From Bos javanicus (taxonomy: Eukaryota; Chordata; Mammalia; Artiodactyla; Bovidae): DNA of 64,000 nucleotides. The DNA is taken from assembly GCF_032452875.1 (NCBI RefSeq), contig NC_083884.1:18431501-18495500 (forward strand). Reading direction: 5' to 3'. The notes under the pieces were generated by a model. The model worked only from the letters and a program-made list of their open reading frames with translations, did no database searches and was not told where the DNA came from. Both the position numbers and the translations under genes were made by a program. Position 1 is the stretch's first letter. Each line of letters opens with the position of its first letter. Below, one piece after another: positions 1-10,177 of the stretch.

Positions 1-618
1 TCCAGATGCTGGGAGGAAACAAAGTCCATCCTCTTTTCCCAGGACCCAGGGTCCCGCTAAGACTCCCACGGGTCACGTCCCTCTGCTTCCGCGGCCTGAG
101 AGTTCGTGATTCCAGCCGCTCAGGCTGTGGGTGTTGAGACGTCTTCACTGACAAACGACAACCCTTCTGATGAGACTTCCATTTTACACTTAAGAGCAGA
201 CTGAGGGCCTCTCTCCTGAGGCCTCCTGGAGGCAGCATGAGAGCCTGTGTCTGGCTGACCTTGAACTGGAGTTCAAGGTCCTGCTGTTTGGGCTCCACCA
301 TTGCTTTACTGCAGAGGCCACTTCCACCCAAACATGGACTGACCTTCCCCGGCCCCCCCAGCTCCCCCCATCACAGGACTCCTCTGACGGCTGACAGGAC
401 TCAGGGGCTCCCCAGATGGTGAGGTTAAGACCCTCCCACTGACCTCTAATCTTCACCTGGGGGCACCTGGCATTGCCATCTGACCCCTCTCTCCCCATCC
501 TCTCCCATGCAAGTGTTTTCCCTTTAAAAAAATTCTTGACACCTTTAATACCATCTTGGTGTCTATTTCTTGGAAGAACTGGACTAACACCTACTGTATT
601 TAAAAGGGTAAGTGTTCA
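1..618. other. Unassigned sequence, possibly an old repeat
   Basis: Rather GC-rich sequence with no young SINE. The stretch near 555-592 (a run reading like the end of a degenerate LTR or LINE) gives a weak impression of an ancient repeat that I cannot name. No open frame here has a recognisable protein. Confidence 0.3.
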
Positions 619-828
619 ACAGTGCTGGAGTCAAGCTTCAGCATTCTGCTAATTACAAGGAAGGTAATTAACCTCTCCCTGCCTCCGTTTACTTATCTGT
701 AAATTGGGAATAATTTTAGTATATTTTTCATAAAGTTGTTGTGACCATTAAAGGAGACAATGTGTGTTAGTCAGTTAACATTGTTCCTGACCCTTATGAA
801 GTACCCATTGCTTGTTATCATTTTTGAA
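619..828 (+). mobile_element. MIR SINE fragment
   Basis: The segment follows the MIR core in order: an 'AACCTCTCCCTGCCTCCGTTT' type block, then a 'ATCTGTAAATTGGGAATAAT' block, then 'GTTGTTGTGA'. This is an ancient tRNA-headed SINE shared by mammals, so it only marks old neutral DNA. Ends are approximate. Confidence 0.75.
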
Positions 829-1890
829 GTTAACATTATATTCACAATTCTTTAATCCAGTGTACTTCAAGGTATTTCATGTAAACTAGAAGAGAGACTT
901 TGATAACATTGGTGTCAAAAGACAAGATTTTTCAAGATAAAATCAGAGCTGTTCCTCCTGTGACTGCAGATCTGGGGACAGGCTTTGACCTTCCACATTA
1001 GCATGTGGAGATGGATGGTGGTTCTCAGACCAGGGCTGCCCTCTGGTATTGTGGGGTTATTATGTTCTGAGAACTGGAGTAGGAATAATGCATCATGGCA
1101 TCCTCAGAGGTGACAGGTATGCCTCCAACGTCTCTTTACTTCTACTTTAGCTTCTAGATTTTTTGTTTTGTCGTGGTGGACAGATAACTTCTCATCATGA
1201 CTTTATTACAGATGACCTGACTTCTGAGCCAGTTTTAATAAATTCAGTCGTAAACATGGTTCATATTCTAAAATTCTCACTGTCCTTTTAGGTCTCCTGT
1301 CGTAAGGCATTACATCCCAGATCTCTTCACTGCTCTTATGGCTTGTGGAAAGCACGAAAGAGCCACAGGGCGAGGCTGGGAGGATGACCAAACAGCCAGT
1401 AGTGGAGAAACTGTTGGCCTGTTAACTCTGGAGCTGCAGGCAGTGTGTGAGCCACCCCCCTTGAGCCCTCCCTCGGGCTTCATATTTCAGAACACTGTAC
1501 TTCTTTCAACGATTTTTACCGAGTATTAACTAGCTGTGTGGGATGCAAAGAAATATGTGACAAGCATTCAAGGAACTTACAATGAATTCATTTTTAAAAT
1601 AAAGTCTCATAATTTGGTCGAATGGAATAATTTCCACTGTCATTGCAAAAAAAAAAAAAAGGAGCCAAGAGTCATTAGGCAACCAAGCCATTGTTCTGTC
1701 CCGGTCAAAATTTTATGAATGACTTGGATGAAGTTATAAAGGGCACGTTTATTGAGTTGGACATTGCATGGGGCTGGGAGGAATGATGAATACAGTACAC
1801 TGAAAGAAGGAATGGAGGTCTAAAGAGAGCACCACACTTCGGAATGTTGGACAGCGTCAATCAAAATATAGTGTATCAGGACTCAGTGGA
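829..1890. other. Unassigned AT-rich sequence
   Basis: I recognise no repeat family or coding exon. The one notable item is a run of 14 A at 1647-1660, preceded by an AATAAA at about 1599, which could be the worn tail of an unrecognised retrocopy but is not enough to call one. Confidence 0.4.
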
Positions 1891-2085
1891 TGGCTTGCCA
1901 GTTACTCTGTGACTTTAAACAAGTTAATTAACCTCTCTGTGTCTGTGGGCCCTTCGGTGTGAAACAGGAAGTGTGGCAGCCCTGACACACAGGCTAGTTC
2001 TCAGACCTTAACTCAGTGTATGTAAAGTGCTCCTGTGCCCACGCCATCATAGGTGTTCGCTCAGTACATGTGACCAGTACTCCTT
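1891..2085 (+). mobile_element. MIR SINE fragment
   Basis: It matches the middle and 3' part of MIR: 'AAGTTAATTAACCTCTCTGTG', a worn 'GTGTGAAACAGGAAG' block, then a tail like 'GTTCGCTCAGTACATG'. It is followed about 40 bp later by a BovB 3' end on the same strand. Confidence 0.65.
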
Positions 2086-2123
2086 CCAGCCTGCAGCTGC
2101 CTGATCAAACCGTATAGTAATCC

Positions 2124-2382
2124 CAAGATACTTCGATACTTTGGCCACCTGATGTGAAGAGCCGACTTTTTGGAAAAGACCCTGATGCTGGGAAAGATTG
2201 AAGGCAGAAGGAGAAGGGGGCAATAGAGGATGAGATGGTTGGATGGCATCACCGACTCAATGGACATGAGTCTGAGCAAGCTCTGGGAGACAGTGAAGGA
2301 CAGGGGAAGCCTGGCGTGCTGCAGTTCGTGGGGTCGCAGAGAGTCAGACACGACTAAGCCACTGAACAATGAACAACAACAA
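2124..2382 (+). mobile_element. BovB (RTE-type LINE) 3' end
   Basis: The segment runs through the BovB terminal region: 'ACTTTGGCCACCTGATG', 'GACCCTGATGCTGGGAAAGA', 'GAGATGGTTGGATGGCATCA' and the end 'GAGTCAGACACGACTAAGCC'. It is a strongly 5'-truncated copy ending in short AAC repeats. BovB is the autonomous LINE thought to mobilise the Bov SINEs. Apparent open frames on both strands here are translations of this copy. Confidence 0.9.
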
Positions 2383-2535
2383 TCTCGAAAAACATGGGGA
2401 TGGTTCACGGTGACTGGTGCTTGCCAAACCACAGCATGTGACATATGTCCAGTGAGTATGTTGAGAGATAGAAAACAAACTGGACTGAGTTCAGAGAAAA
2501 GTAGCCACAATAGTGAGAAAGCTTAAAATCATACG

Positions 2536-2825
2536 ATGAAAGGTTAAAAGAACAAAGTATATTTAGCCTGTAGTAGAAAAGACTGGACTAGTACATATTA
2601 ATGTTTTCTAATGTTTGAAAGGTTCCCATATTGTAGACGGCGTAGACCAGGGACCAAAGGTGGATATTTCAGAAAGACAAATTTTAGCTCCATCTAAGGA
2701 AGAATTTGCTGATCATCAGAACTGCTCGAGGATGGTAACAACTGCTTCAGGAAGAAATGAGGTCCTTGTCACTAGACGTGATGATAGACCAGATGGCCAC
2801 TTGATGGGTGGACTCAGTGACCTTT
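2536..2825 (+). mobile_element. CR1/L3-type LINE 3' fossil
   Basis: The order of blocks follows the CR1/L3 terminal region: a 'GATATTTCAGAAAGACAAATTT' like part, 'CATCTAAGGAAGAATTTGCTG', 'CAGAACTGCTCGAGGATGG', 'AATGAGGTCCTTGTCACTAG' and 'GATGGCCACTTGATG'. It is highly diverged, as expected for a very old amniote LINE. A 70-codon frame at 2615-2827 lies within it and is not a gene. Confidence 0.65.
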
Positions 2826-3467
2826 AACGTCCAACCTCCGAGGTTCGGTCATTTTGAGAATAAACAGGGATATTTTAATTAGGACAATAGGCCAGAAAAA
2901 TTATTATTGATATGTTGGGGTTTGTTTTTTTTTTTTTTAATGCACTAAAGAAGATCCAGGAATGATCAGATAGGAGTCTGAGGGTGGCAGTTTTCCTTCA
3001 TGCTCACTGGGTGGGGGTGAGGTGGGAGCGGTGGGGTCTGGAACTTCCATTCTAGGGCAAGTGCTCCCCCATCCTCTGTCCTCCTGGCTTCCTTGGCTGT
3101 ATGTGAGCTCACTAGCTCAAACACAGACCTTCCACTTGGCTGGATGCATGCAGCCAAATAAAGAGTAGCTCGACAGACTGCTTATTGTTTATCTTTCTTA
3201 ATCTCCTTTAAACCTCTTCCTGCCGCAGCCAGCAGTAAACCCCTTGCAGAGGTTAAGCTGACTCCCACTCCTCTTGCTTTTTGGTGTTTAATGTCACTGA
3301 TATTTGTGTTTCCTGTTTGCTTTGGGTTCTCTTTGTGGTTCAAAATTACAAAACTTCCTTACGCCTATGCTAATTAATTATCTTCTTTTATGTTGTGTTT
3401 TCGTTTCTTTCTTATTTGGATATTCCTTCATTTTTCCACTACTAAATTTTAAATTTTGAAACCTCAT
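2826..3467. other. Unassigned AT-rich sequence
   Basis: A T-run sits at about 2928-2938. I see no recognisable repeat or exon. The right edge is the left target-site copy of the next SINE. Confidence 0.4.
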
Positions 3468-3478
3468 GGATGCTCATA

Positions 3479-3695
3479 TGGGCTTCCCCAGTGGCTCAGG
3501 GGTAAAGAATATGCCTGCAATGCAGGAGACCTGGGTTCAATCCCTGGGTCGAGAAGATTCCCAGGAGGAGGGAATGGCAACCCACTCTAGTTTTCTTGCC
3601 TGGAGGATTCCATGGACAGAGGAACCTCGTGGGCTGTATAGTTCATAGCATTGCAAAGAGTCAAATACAACAGAGGCAACTTAGCAGGCACGTAA
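3479..3695 (+). mobile_element. Bov-tA SINE with target-site duplication
   Basis: A full tRNA-like head (A-box region 'GGCTCAGGGGTAAAGAAT', B-box region 'GGGTTCAATCCC') is followed by the BovA body and an 'AAGAGTCAAATACAACAGAG' end. It is flanked by GGATGCTCATA (3468-3478) and GGATACTCATA (3696-3706), an 11-bp duplication with one mismatch, so the ends are well fixed. Confidence 0.93.
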
Positions 3696-3706
3696 GGATA
3701 CTCATA

Positions 3707-4148
3707 CACAGTTTTGCCTCCCCTTGGTGTATATATATTATTGTCTTGAAAATCTGTTAATGTTACAAAATAGCGTGTAGGTACAATTTATTTATTGCTG
3801 TCTCCTGAGAGTTACAAGTAATGCTCTTCAATGATAGCAAAGATTATAATCGTTTATTTACTCTCTTTTGGTGAGAGGGTTGGGCCAGCAGAGCTCCCCT
3901 GTACTCTTCTGGGAATCACAAAGTTGAGAGGTGAAAGATGGCCATCTTTCTTAAAAGCACAAACTCCTCCCAGCTTCTGTGTAACCTTAGTTCAGACTCC
4001 AGCACTTCATGGAATTTAGACAAGAGGCTTTACTCTAGCCTTAACTGCCTGGGTATAAGGCATCAGGAGGAAGCCGTTCATTTGCTTTCTGATACCTGTA
4101 GTTAACCTCGGGCTATGGTAGTTTAAATTTAAAGGCTCCTCTATACTG
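3707..4148. other. Unassigned sequence between SINEs
   Basis: AT-rich at 3715-3845, mixed afterwards. The 62-codon frame at 3831-4019 has no recognisable domain. Confidence 0.4.
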
Positions 4149-4272
4149 GGAGAAGGGAATGGCAGTCCACTCCAGTATTCCTACCTGGAGAATCCCCACG
4201 GACAGAGGACTGTGGCAGGGCTACAGTCCATGGGGTCGCAAAGACTCAGACACAACTGAGCGACTGACACTG
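4149..4272 (+). mobile_element. BovA monomer, headless
   Basis: It starts at 'GGAGAAGGGAATGGCAGTCC' and ends at 'GACTCAGACACAACTGAGCG', which is the BovA body without the tRNA head. No clear target-site duplication was found. Confidence 0.85.
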
Positions 4273-4668
4273 GCTGACTTAGCATTTGACTCTGAGCACT
4301 GCTGGCTCATTCTCTTTGCCCCATTGTCTTTCTATCCTGACAACTTCTGGAAGCTAGAAGAGGAGCATTAACGTCAGTCACTGCTGTGTCCTTCCAGGTT
4401 CCCTATATGCTATAAGTCCTTGTAATTGTCCTTTCTCTAACAGGGGAGTCTTTTTCGTGAGCCTTCTCCTGTGTCGTATTTGAATTTGACTTCATAAGTG
4501 ATAAAAGCTGTATTCAGCTTAGTGCTTCAGAAGATTCTTTGACTCCACCAGCTCATGCTCACACTCTCTTTAAGGTACCTGTTGGCCATGGACTTTTCTG
4601 ACCCTTCATTCCATATATACTGAATCCCTCGCAGCGCCTCGCCCTGTATGAACAGGAAAGATAAAAAA
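4273..4668. other. Unassigned sequence
   Basis: No repeat, exon or RNA gene is recognisable in these roughly 400 bases. Confidence 0.4.
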
Positions 4669-4679
4669 CAAGATATTGG

Positions 4680-4867
4680 GGACTGGTGGTCCAGTGGTTA
4701 AGACTTCGCCTTCCCATGCAGGGGGTGTGGGTTCAATCCCTGGTCGGGCAGCTAAGATCCCACATGCCTCGTGGTCAAAAAGCCAAAACATAAAACCAAA
4801 ACAATATTGTAGCAAACTCAATAAAGGCTTTAAAAATGATCCATGTCCGAAAAAAAGCCTAAAAAAC
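4680..4867 (+). mobile_element. CHR-type tRNA SINE with target-site duplication
   Basis: The head 'TGGTGGTCCAGTGGTTAAGA', the B-box-like 'GGGTTCAATCCCTGG', 'AGATCCCACATGCC' and the end 'CAATAAAGGCTTTAAAAA' are those of the Cetacea-hippo-ruminant SINE family. CAAGATATTGG (4669-4679) and CAAGACATTGG (4868-4878) flank it, an 11-bp duplication with one mismatch. Confidence 0.9.
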
Positions 4868-4878
4868 CAAGACATTGG

Positions 4879-6041
4879 CATTGCCGTCAGGGAGCCTGTG
4901 GTCCATAGAAGGGGAGTGTAGCGTGAATGGTCCAGGATACTAGCAGAGGCGGGAGCATGTGGAGTTGAAGGAAAAGTGCGCATCCAGGGGAAGACCAAGG
5001 GGTCAGTGGCTGCCCTGAAAGGAGCGAGACCTTCACGGTTCCCAGGGTGAGTGGGCGTTTTGCAGAACCAACATTTGGAACAGGACAATTTTCCTGAAGA
5101 ATTTGATGAGGAAACCTGTAGTGGTTTCCTCATCATGCATCTATTTTGTTCTCCTGTAGACTCATGAAACTCTTGGTTGTCATGTGAAAATTAAAACTTA
5201 GAAAGAAGGGGTTTGTAAAGCAGCCCCATACAGACCTGAACCAATCTCCTGCTCTCTGCATGGTATCAAACCTTCAGTGCCCGAGAGAAAGACGAGAAAA
5301 CGTACAGAAAAGCATTTCATGAAGTAAAGGGAGCTGTACAATGTAAGGCTTTCTGTTTAGGTTTATCAAATCACCTTTTGGGAATATTTTTCACTCCTTC
5401 TAAGTTCCCTGGTGATTTTAAATCTGAAGAACGGAAATCCTTTGGAACTAGGAAGCAAAGAACACTCTGCAATGCATATAGATATGCCACTAGGGTGATA
5501 AATCTTGTACATGTGTTGAAAACCAGGGAGCGAGAGAGGCTTGGTGCTTTTTAAAATTGCTTTAACTGTACACATCCCCAAAGCCGTTTGATTTGGACAG
5601 TTTTTTTTTTTTTTCCTCTAACATACACCTTGATAAACTTTTTATTCTGACATTGGTTCATCTCTTTGCATGAAACACTTTTTATCTGGCAGCAGCTTCA
5701 TTCCCTCAGACCTCCAAAGGTGTCAGACCCCGAGATTTATGATTCACCAGCATGTAGCAGAGGATGAAGTTCACATTCAAATAAGGCGAGAACAGGATTG
5801 CTTACCATCTGACACCTGCTCCTACGACACCCCATTCATCCTCTGGTGAGTCTTCTAGAAACCTCAGACATCCAAACAGATCCAGCTCTGGGGATAAAAG
5901 ACAGATTTTAAGACACAGAGCAACCCTAGGAACAAGTCTGTTGACTAGGAGTTGAAAGTAGACAGAGGTTGATGATTAAACAAGCTTGGTTTCCCTTTCT
6001 CCAGGATGAGAGCGCATAGATGATTTAGAAAACAGAGGGAT
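4879..6041. other. Unassigned sequence with a T14 run
   Basis: There is no recognised repeat apart from a run of 14 T at 5601-5614. The 71-codon reverse frame at 5366-5581 shows no known domain. The right edge is the start of a 5'-truncated L1. Confidence 0.4.
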
Positions 6042-6284
6042 GGTATTGAGTCATTTGTAGGGATGTGGATGGACCTAGAGTCTGTCATACAGACTGAAGT
6101 AAGTCAGAAAGAGAAAAACACATATCATATAATTACACAATAATTATGGAAGTCTAGAAAAATGGTATTGATGGGCCTATTTGCAGGACAGGAATAGAGA
6201 CACAGACATACACAACAGATGTGTGGATGCCAAGAGAAAAGGGGAGGGCGGGATGAATTGGGAAAGTAACACTGACACATGTAC
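6042..6284 (+). mobile_element. L1 LINE 3' end, first part
   Basis: The sequence follows the artiodactyl L1 terminal region: 'GGATGTGGATGGACCTAGAG', 'GAAGTAAGTCAGAAAGAGAA', 'CATATCATATAATTAC'. It is 5'-truncated and interrupted at 6285 by a Bov-A2. It continues at 6565. Confidence 0.88.
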
Positions 6285-6564
6285 ACTGCTGCTGCTGCTG
6301 CTGCAAGTCGCTTCAGTCGTGTCTGACTCTGTGCAGCCCCATAGACGGCAGCCCACCAGGCTCCGCCGTCCCTGGGATTCTCCAGGCAAGAACACTGGAG
6401 TAGGGTACCATTTCCTTCTCCAATGCATGAAAGTGAAAAGTGAAAGTGAAGACGCTCAGTCCTGTCCGACTCTTCACGACCCCGTGGACTGCAGCCTACC
6501 AGGCTCCTCCATCCATGGGATTTTCCAGGCAAGAGTACTGGAGTGGGGTGCCATTGCCTTCTCC
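6285..6564 (-). mobile_element. Bov-A2 SINE inserted in L1
   Basis: A complete two-monomer Bov-A2 in reverse: the CTG-type tail at 6286-6304 on the left, two BovA monomers joined by 'GAAAGTGAAAAGTGAAAGTG', and 'GCCATTGCCTTCTCC' at the right. ACACATGTAC (6275-6284) and ACATATGTAC (6565-6574) are the target-site copies, with one mismatch. The L1 reads on without a gap across the insertion. Confidence 0.94.
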
Positions 6565-6790
6565 ACATATGTACGCTACCACGTGTAAAATAGGTAGCTA
6601 GTGGGGAGCTGCCGTATAGCCCAGAGAACTCAGCTCGGTGCTTTGTGATGACCTAGAAGAGAATTGGGGGGAGGCTCAAGAGGGAAGAGACATAGGTATA
6701 CATATAGCTGGTTCACTTCATTGTATAGCGGAAGCTAATGCAACATTGTAAAGCAATTATAGTCCAATGATAAAATTAAATTTTAAAAAG
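6565..6790 (+). mobile_element. L1 LINE 3' end, second part
   Basis: It continues the L1 after the Bov-A2: 'GTAAAATAGGTAGCTAGTGG', 'GATGACCTAGAAGAGAATTG', 'TATACATATAGCTGGTTCAC', 'AATGCAACATTGTAAAGCAA' and a weak A-rich tail. Confidence 0.88.
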
Positions 6791-7426
6791 AAAGTAGAGA
6801 GAAGCTGAATGGGGCATTAAGAAGGATCAGAGTGAGCCTTAAGAGGGGAATCTAAGGCTCAGATTCTACAACCAGGCTGGGACCGTCACAGAGGAGGTCA
6901 TGGGCTCCAGTGAAAGTGGCCTGATGGCTGTCATGCTGCTAAAGACAGCTCTGGATGACCAGAGTGCCTGACACCATGCCCTGCGGGAAAGGGCCGCCTT
7001 AATCCTTAAACTGCACTCAGCTCTGAGAGCTAGTCACCCTCAGGACACAGATGCCCTGCACTGCAAACCATGGCTTTGCTCTCTGCTGTCGCCACCAAAC
7101 CCACGTCAGCCCCGAGTGGATCATCTGCAGCCTGGGGTCCTTCATGAACGTATTCCTTACCATTCACACCGAACGTTGAGAAATGGTTGTGTGCGCTAGT
7201 CTGTCATTTAACGTCACTGATTCTATAGACCTAGATGACCAACCCTGGGGCACAATGGGCATCAACATGGAATGTGGAGGAGAATGTACTGGAATGTTGG
7301 CAGAAAGATTTGGTGTGTAGTCCATATTTTGCCATCAATCTGAACCTTGTGGATTTGGGCGAGCCACCAATACCCTCTGGCCCTCAGTTTTCTCACAAGG
7401 AACTTAAGAAGCTAAATTCATAGCAA
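6791..7426. other. Unassigned sequence
   Basis: Moderately GC-rich at 6960-7150, with no recognised element. The 62-codon frame at 7235-7423 is unsupported. Confidence 0.4.
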
Positions 7427-7640
7427 AAACAGCTGACGTTTCTAGAACTACTATATACCCGGCACTGAGGTGAATGCTTCATAGACATCAGATTTAATTC
7501 TCAAAGAATCTATGAGGTTATTTTTCTCTTGTTTTCAGGTGAGGACACAGAAGGGATAAGAAACTTACCCAGAGTCTCAGCTGCTAACAGGCAGAGGTGG
7601 TATTTGAACTGCATCCTGCTCCTTTAAGCTTGGGGATACT
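7427..7640 (-). mobile_element. MIR SINE, reverse
   Basis: Read in reverse it is a near full-length MIR: 'AACAGCTGACGTTTCTAGAAC', 'CCGGCACTGAGGTGAATGCT', 'TCTATGAGGTTATT', 'GGTGAGGACACAGAAGGG' and 'GCAGAGGTGGTATTTGAACT' are the worn forms of the MIR complement. Confidence 0.78.
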
Positions 7641-8069
7641 GAGGTCTCTTCCATCCTCCGATTTTCTGACTGGGGTGTCTAAAGACTTTATTGGTGAGGG
7701 AATAAACAGGAGTTATTACCAGCTTCGCTGCTGCTCTCCAGACATCATTTACCTCCTGAAGAGCCTTTTGTGTTCCTGTCACCCAGCTTTTAAAACTCTG
7801 CCCCCTGGAGACCCCCAGACCATATCCATAATCCTCAAAGCATCCTTCCAGCCTCACTCCCTCATCACACTCAGCAAACATACCTGCAGGCCCCCAGCTT
7901 GCTCCTTTTTGACTCTGTGTATTTGATAATACAAAGACTATATATTCTGGATCTAGAATATATGGGTACCCTCAGCAAGATTAGCGGGCTTGTTCTTTAT
8001 CATTTTCAAAGTGCACTGTTATTATAAAGAAAGAAGCAACTATGTCGATGGTACCATTTGAAACTGATT
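7641..8069. other. Unassigned sequence
   Basis: Open frames lie on both strands at 7597-7926 and 7624-7881, but neither shows a domain and they overlap antisense. I call nothing here. Confidence 0.4.
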
Positions 8070-8080
8070 AGTGGATTAGC

Positions 8081-8373
8081 GGGCTTCCCTGATAGCTTCC
8101 TCAGTTGATAAAGAATCCGCCTGCAATGCGGGAGACCCCGGTTTGATTCCTGGGTCGGGAAGATCTGCTGGAGAAGGGATAGGCTACCCAGTCCAGTACT
8201 CTTGGGCTTCCCTTGTGGCTCAGCTGGTAAAGGATCTGCCTGTAATGCAGGAGACCCGGGTTCGATCCCTGGGTTGGGGAGATCCCCTGAGAAGGGAAAG
8301 GCTACCCACGCCAGTATTCTGGCCTAGAGGTTGCAAAGAGTTGGACACAACTGAGTGTCTTGCACTTCACTTC
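8081..8373 (+). mobile_element. Two-headed Bov-tA SINE, one target-site duplication
   Basis: Two tRNA-like heads follow each other (starting 'GGCTTCCCTGATAGC' at 8082 and 'GGCTTCCCTTGTGGC' at 8206), and only the second leads into the BovA body and end. The whole unit is flanked by a perfect 11-bp AGTGGATTAGC at 8070-8080 and 8374-8384, so both heads were inserted together. Confidence 0.93.
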
Positions 8374-8559
8374 AGTGGATTAGCAGCCCATCCTTCGTCT
8401 GTGTGTGTGGATGGAAGCAGTGCCCTGGGTGTGTGGGTGCTGGCTGAATGTGGGGCTCGTGATGGACTCGCCGCATGCTTCTGGTCAGTTCATTGTCTTA
8501 GTTTTTTGGTGTCAATTCTTCATCTGTAACATGAGAGGGCAGGATAGCATGTGTGCTGT

Positions 8560-8745
8560 GCATCCCCGTTTACAGGTTATTTTTGCCTGTAAAATGTTCA
8601 TGTGTACATCTCTTACTCAGCACCTGCAAGGGCAAGTATTTCATAAGTAAGGAAACTGAGGCCCGTAGAGTGTTCGAGACTTGGCCAAGATCATCAACTC
8701 ATAAAGGGCAGAGCCAGGAGGCAAGCGTCACGTGCTCTATTTCAC
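8560..8745 (-). mobile_element. MIR SINE, reverse
   Basis: 'AGTAAGGAAACTGAGGCCCG', 'GACTTGGCCAAGATCATCAA' and 'AAAGGGCAGAGCCAGGAGG' are the reversed MIR core in order. The left edge is vague. Confidence 0.72.
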
Positions 8746-8747
8746 AG

Positions 8748-9361
8748 TCAGTTCAGTTCAGTCACGCAGTCATGTCCGACTCTTTGCGACCCCATGGACT
8801 GTAACATGCCAGGCTTCCCTGTCCATCACCAACTCCCAGGGCTTGCTCAAACTCATGTCCATCAAGTTGGTGATGCCATCCAATCATCTCATCCTCTGTC
8901 GTCCCCTTCTTCTCCTGCCTTCAATCTTTCCCAGCATCAGGGTCTTTTCCAATGAGTCCATTCTTTGCATCAGGTGGCCAAAGTATTGGAGTTTCAGCTT
9001 CAGCATCAGTCCTTCTAGTCCTTTCAATATTCAGGACTGATTTCCTTTAGGATGGACTGGTTGGATCTCCTTGCAGTCCATGGGACTCTGAAGAGTCCTC
9101 TCCAACACCACAGTTCAAAAGCATCAATTCTTCAGAGCTCAGCTTTCTTGATGGTCCAACTGTCACATCCATACAGGACTACTGGAAAAACCATAGCTTT
9201 GACTTTGTCGGCAAAGTAATGTCTCTGCTTTTTAAGTGTCTTTTAATTTCATGGCTACAATCACCATCTGCAGTGATTTTGGAGCCCCAAAAGATAAAAA
9301 TCTCTCACTGTTTCTATTGTTTCCCCATCTATTTGCTATGAAGTGATGGGACCAGATGCTG
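8748..9361 (-). mobile_element. BovB LINE 3' end, reverse, with internal deletion
   Basis: The reverse of the BovB tail begins 'CAGTTCAGTTCAGTCACGCA' and runs through 'CCATCCAATCATCTCATCCT', 'CTCCAACACCACAGTTCAAA', 'TTGTCGGCAAAGTAATGTCT' and 'CATCTATTTGCTATGAAGTG'. Parts of the consensus near 9212 and 9231 are missing. It covers the 3' UTR and the very end of the reverse-transcriptase frame, which is not open here. Confidence 0.92.
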
Positions 9362-9482
9362 AGTCTATAAGAAAGGCAGAGACAGTGATCCAGAATGCTT
9401 CTCATGCACTTTGAGAAAGGTAAAGTTCTAGAAATTGATCACTACCAGTCCAGAACTGGGAAAAGTGCCATACAACAAAAGA

Positions 9483-9510
9483 TGTGTGTGTGTGTGTGTG
9501 TGTATGTGTG
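9483..9510. repeat. (TG)n microsatellite
   Basis: About 14 TG units with one TA interruption, directly joined to the 3' side of a reversed BovA fragment. This is a common arrangement where a SINE tail has expanded. Confidence 0.9.
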
Positions 9511-9622
9511 TTAGTCACTCAGTTGTGTCTGACTCATGTGACTTCTGTAGCCCACCAGGCTCCTCTGTCCATGAAATTCTCCAGGCAAGAATACTGGACT
9601 GGGTAGCCATTCCCTTCTCTAA
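9511..9622 (-). mobile_element. BovA fragment, reverse
   Basis: 'TTAGTCACTCAGTTGTGTCT' to 'GGTAGCCATTCCCTTCTC' is the BovA body in reverse, without the tRNA head, with the (TG)n tract at its 3' side. Confidence 0.88.
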
Positions 9623-9931
9623 GGAAGCCCTAACTAAAGATATACAGCTTGTCTGAATCTTTGTGAATACTAGAAACAAAATTAAGCTATTGATGATGGT
9701 TTTACACATCTATAGACCTGGGGTGATTTCTAGATCTTTTACAATTTACTCTGTGACTGTGACATGGACATAAGTTGATTTACAGAGAAGTTTAAAAAAT
9801 ATGAAGCTTCTCCCTAAAACTATTATGCTTTGCAAAGTTTCCTTCAGGCTTTGTTCAATGACATAGGGATGATACACTTGATTAAATTATCTTTAGCAGT
9901 ATAGAACAAGTGTCCCAAAATGTGTTTTCAA
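9623..9931. other. Unassigned AT-rich sequence
   Basis: About 300 bases with no recognised element, ending at the target-site copy of the next SINE. Confidence 0.4.
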
Positions 9932-9946
9932 TAATTCCAAAATCTG

Positions 9947-10162
9947 AGGACTTCCCTGGTGGTCCAGTGGCTAAGGGTCCTTGTTCCCAATGCAGGGGGC
10001 TCAGATTCGATCCCTGGTCAGAGAGCTAGATCCCAGATGCTGCAACTAAGAGTTTGCACACCCAGCTAAAGATCCCACATGCCACAGGGAAGATCGAAGA
10101 GCCCACACACCACAACTGTGACCCAGCACAGACAAATTAATAAAATAAAATTTAAAAAGTAG
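9947..10162 (+). mobile_element. CHR-type SINE with 15-bp target-site duplication
   Basis: 'GACTTCCCTGGTGGTCCAGT', 'GATTCGATCCCTGGTCAGAG', 'AGATCCCAGATGCTGCAAC' and an A-rich end with AATAAA identify it. TAATTCCAAAATCTG (9932-9946) and TAATTCCAAAATTTG (10163-10177) flank it with one mismatch. Confidence 0.93.
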
Positions 10163-10177
10163 TAATTCCAAAATTTG

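Noticed and set aside
1647..1660. A14 run as the tail of a processed pseudogene
   Set aside because: No gene-like sequence or target-site duplication is recognisable upstream.
2061..2510. 149-codon reverse frame and the overlapping forward frame
   Set aside because: Both are translations of the BovB 3' end and its flanks, and they contradict each other.
4606..5136. 176-codon reverse frame
   Set aside because: It crosses a CHR SINE in antisense and both of its target-site copies.
8082..8280. tRNA-like A and B boxes in SINE heads, looking like tRNA genes
   Set aside because: They lack a complete cloverleaf and are joined to BovA bodies with target-site duplications, so they are SINEs and not tRNA genes.
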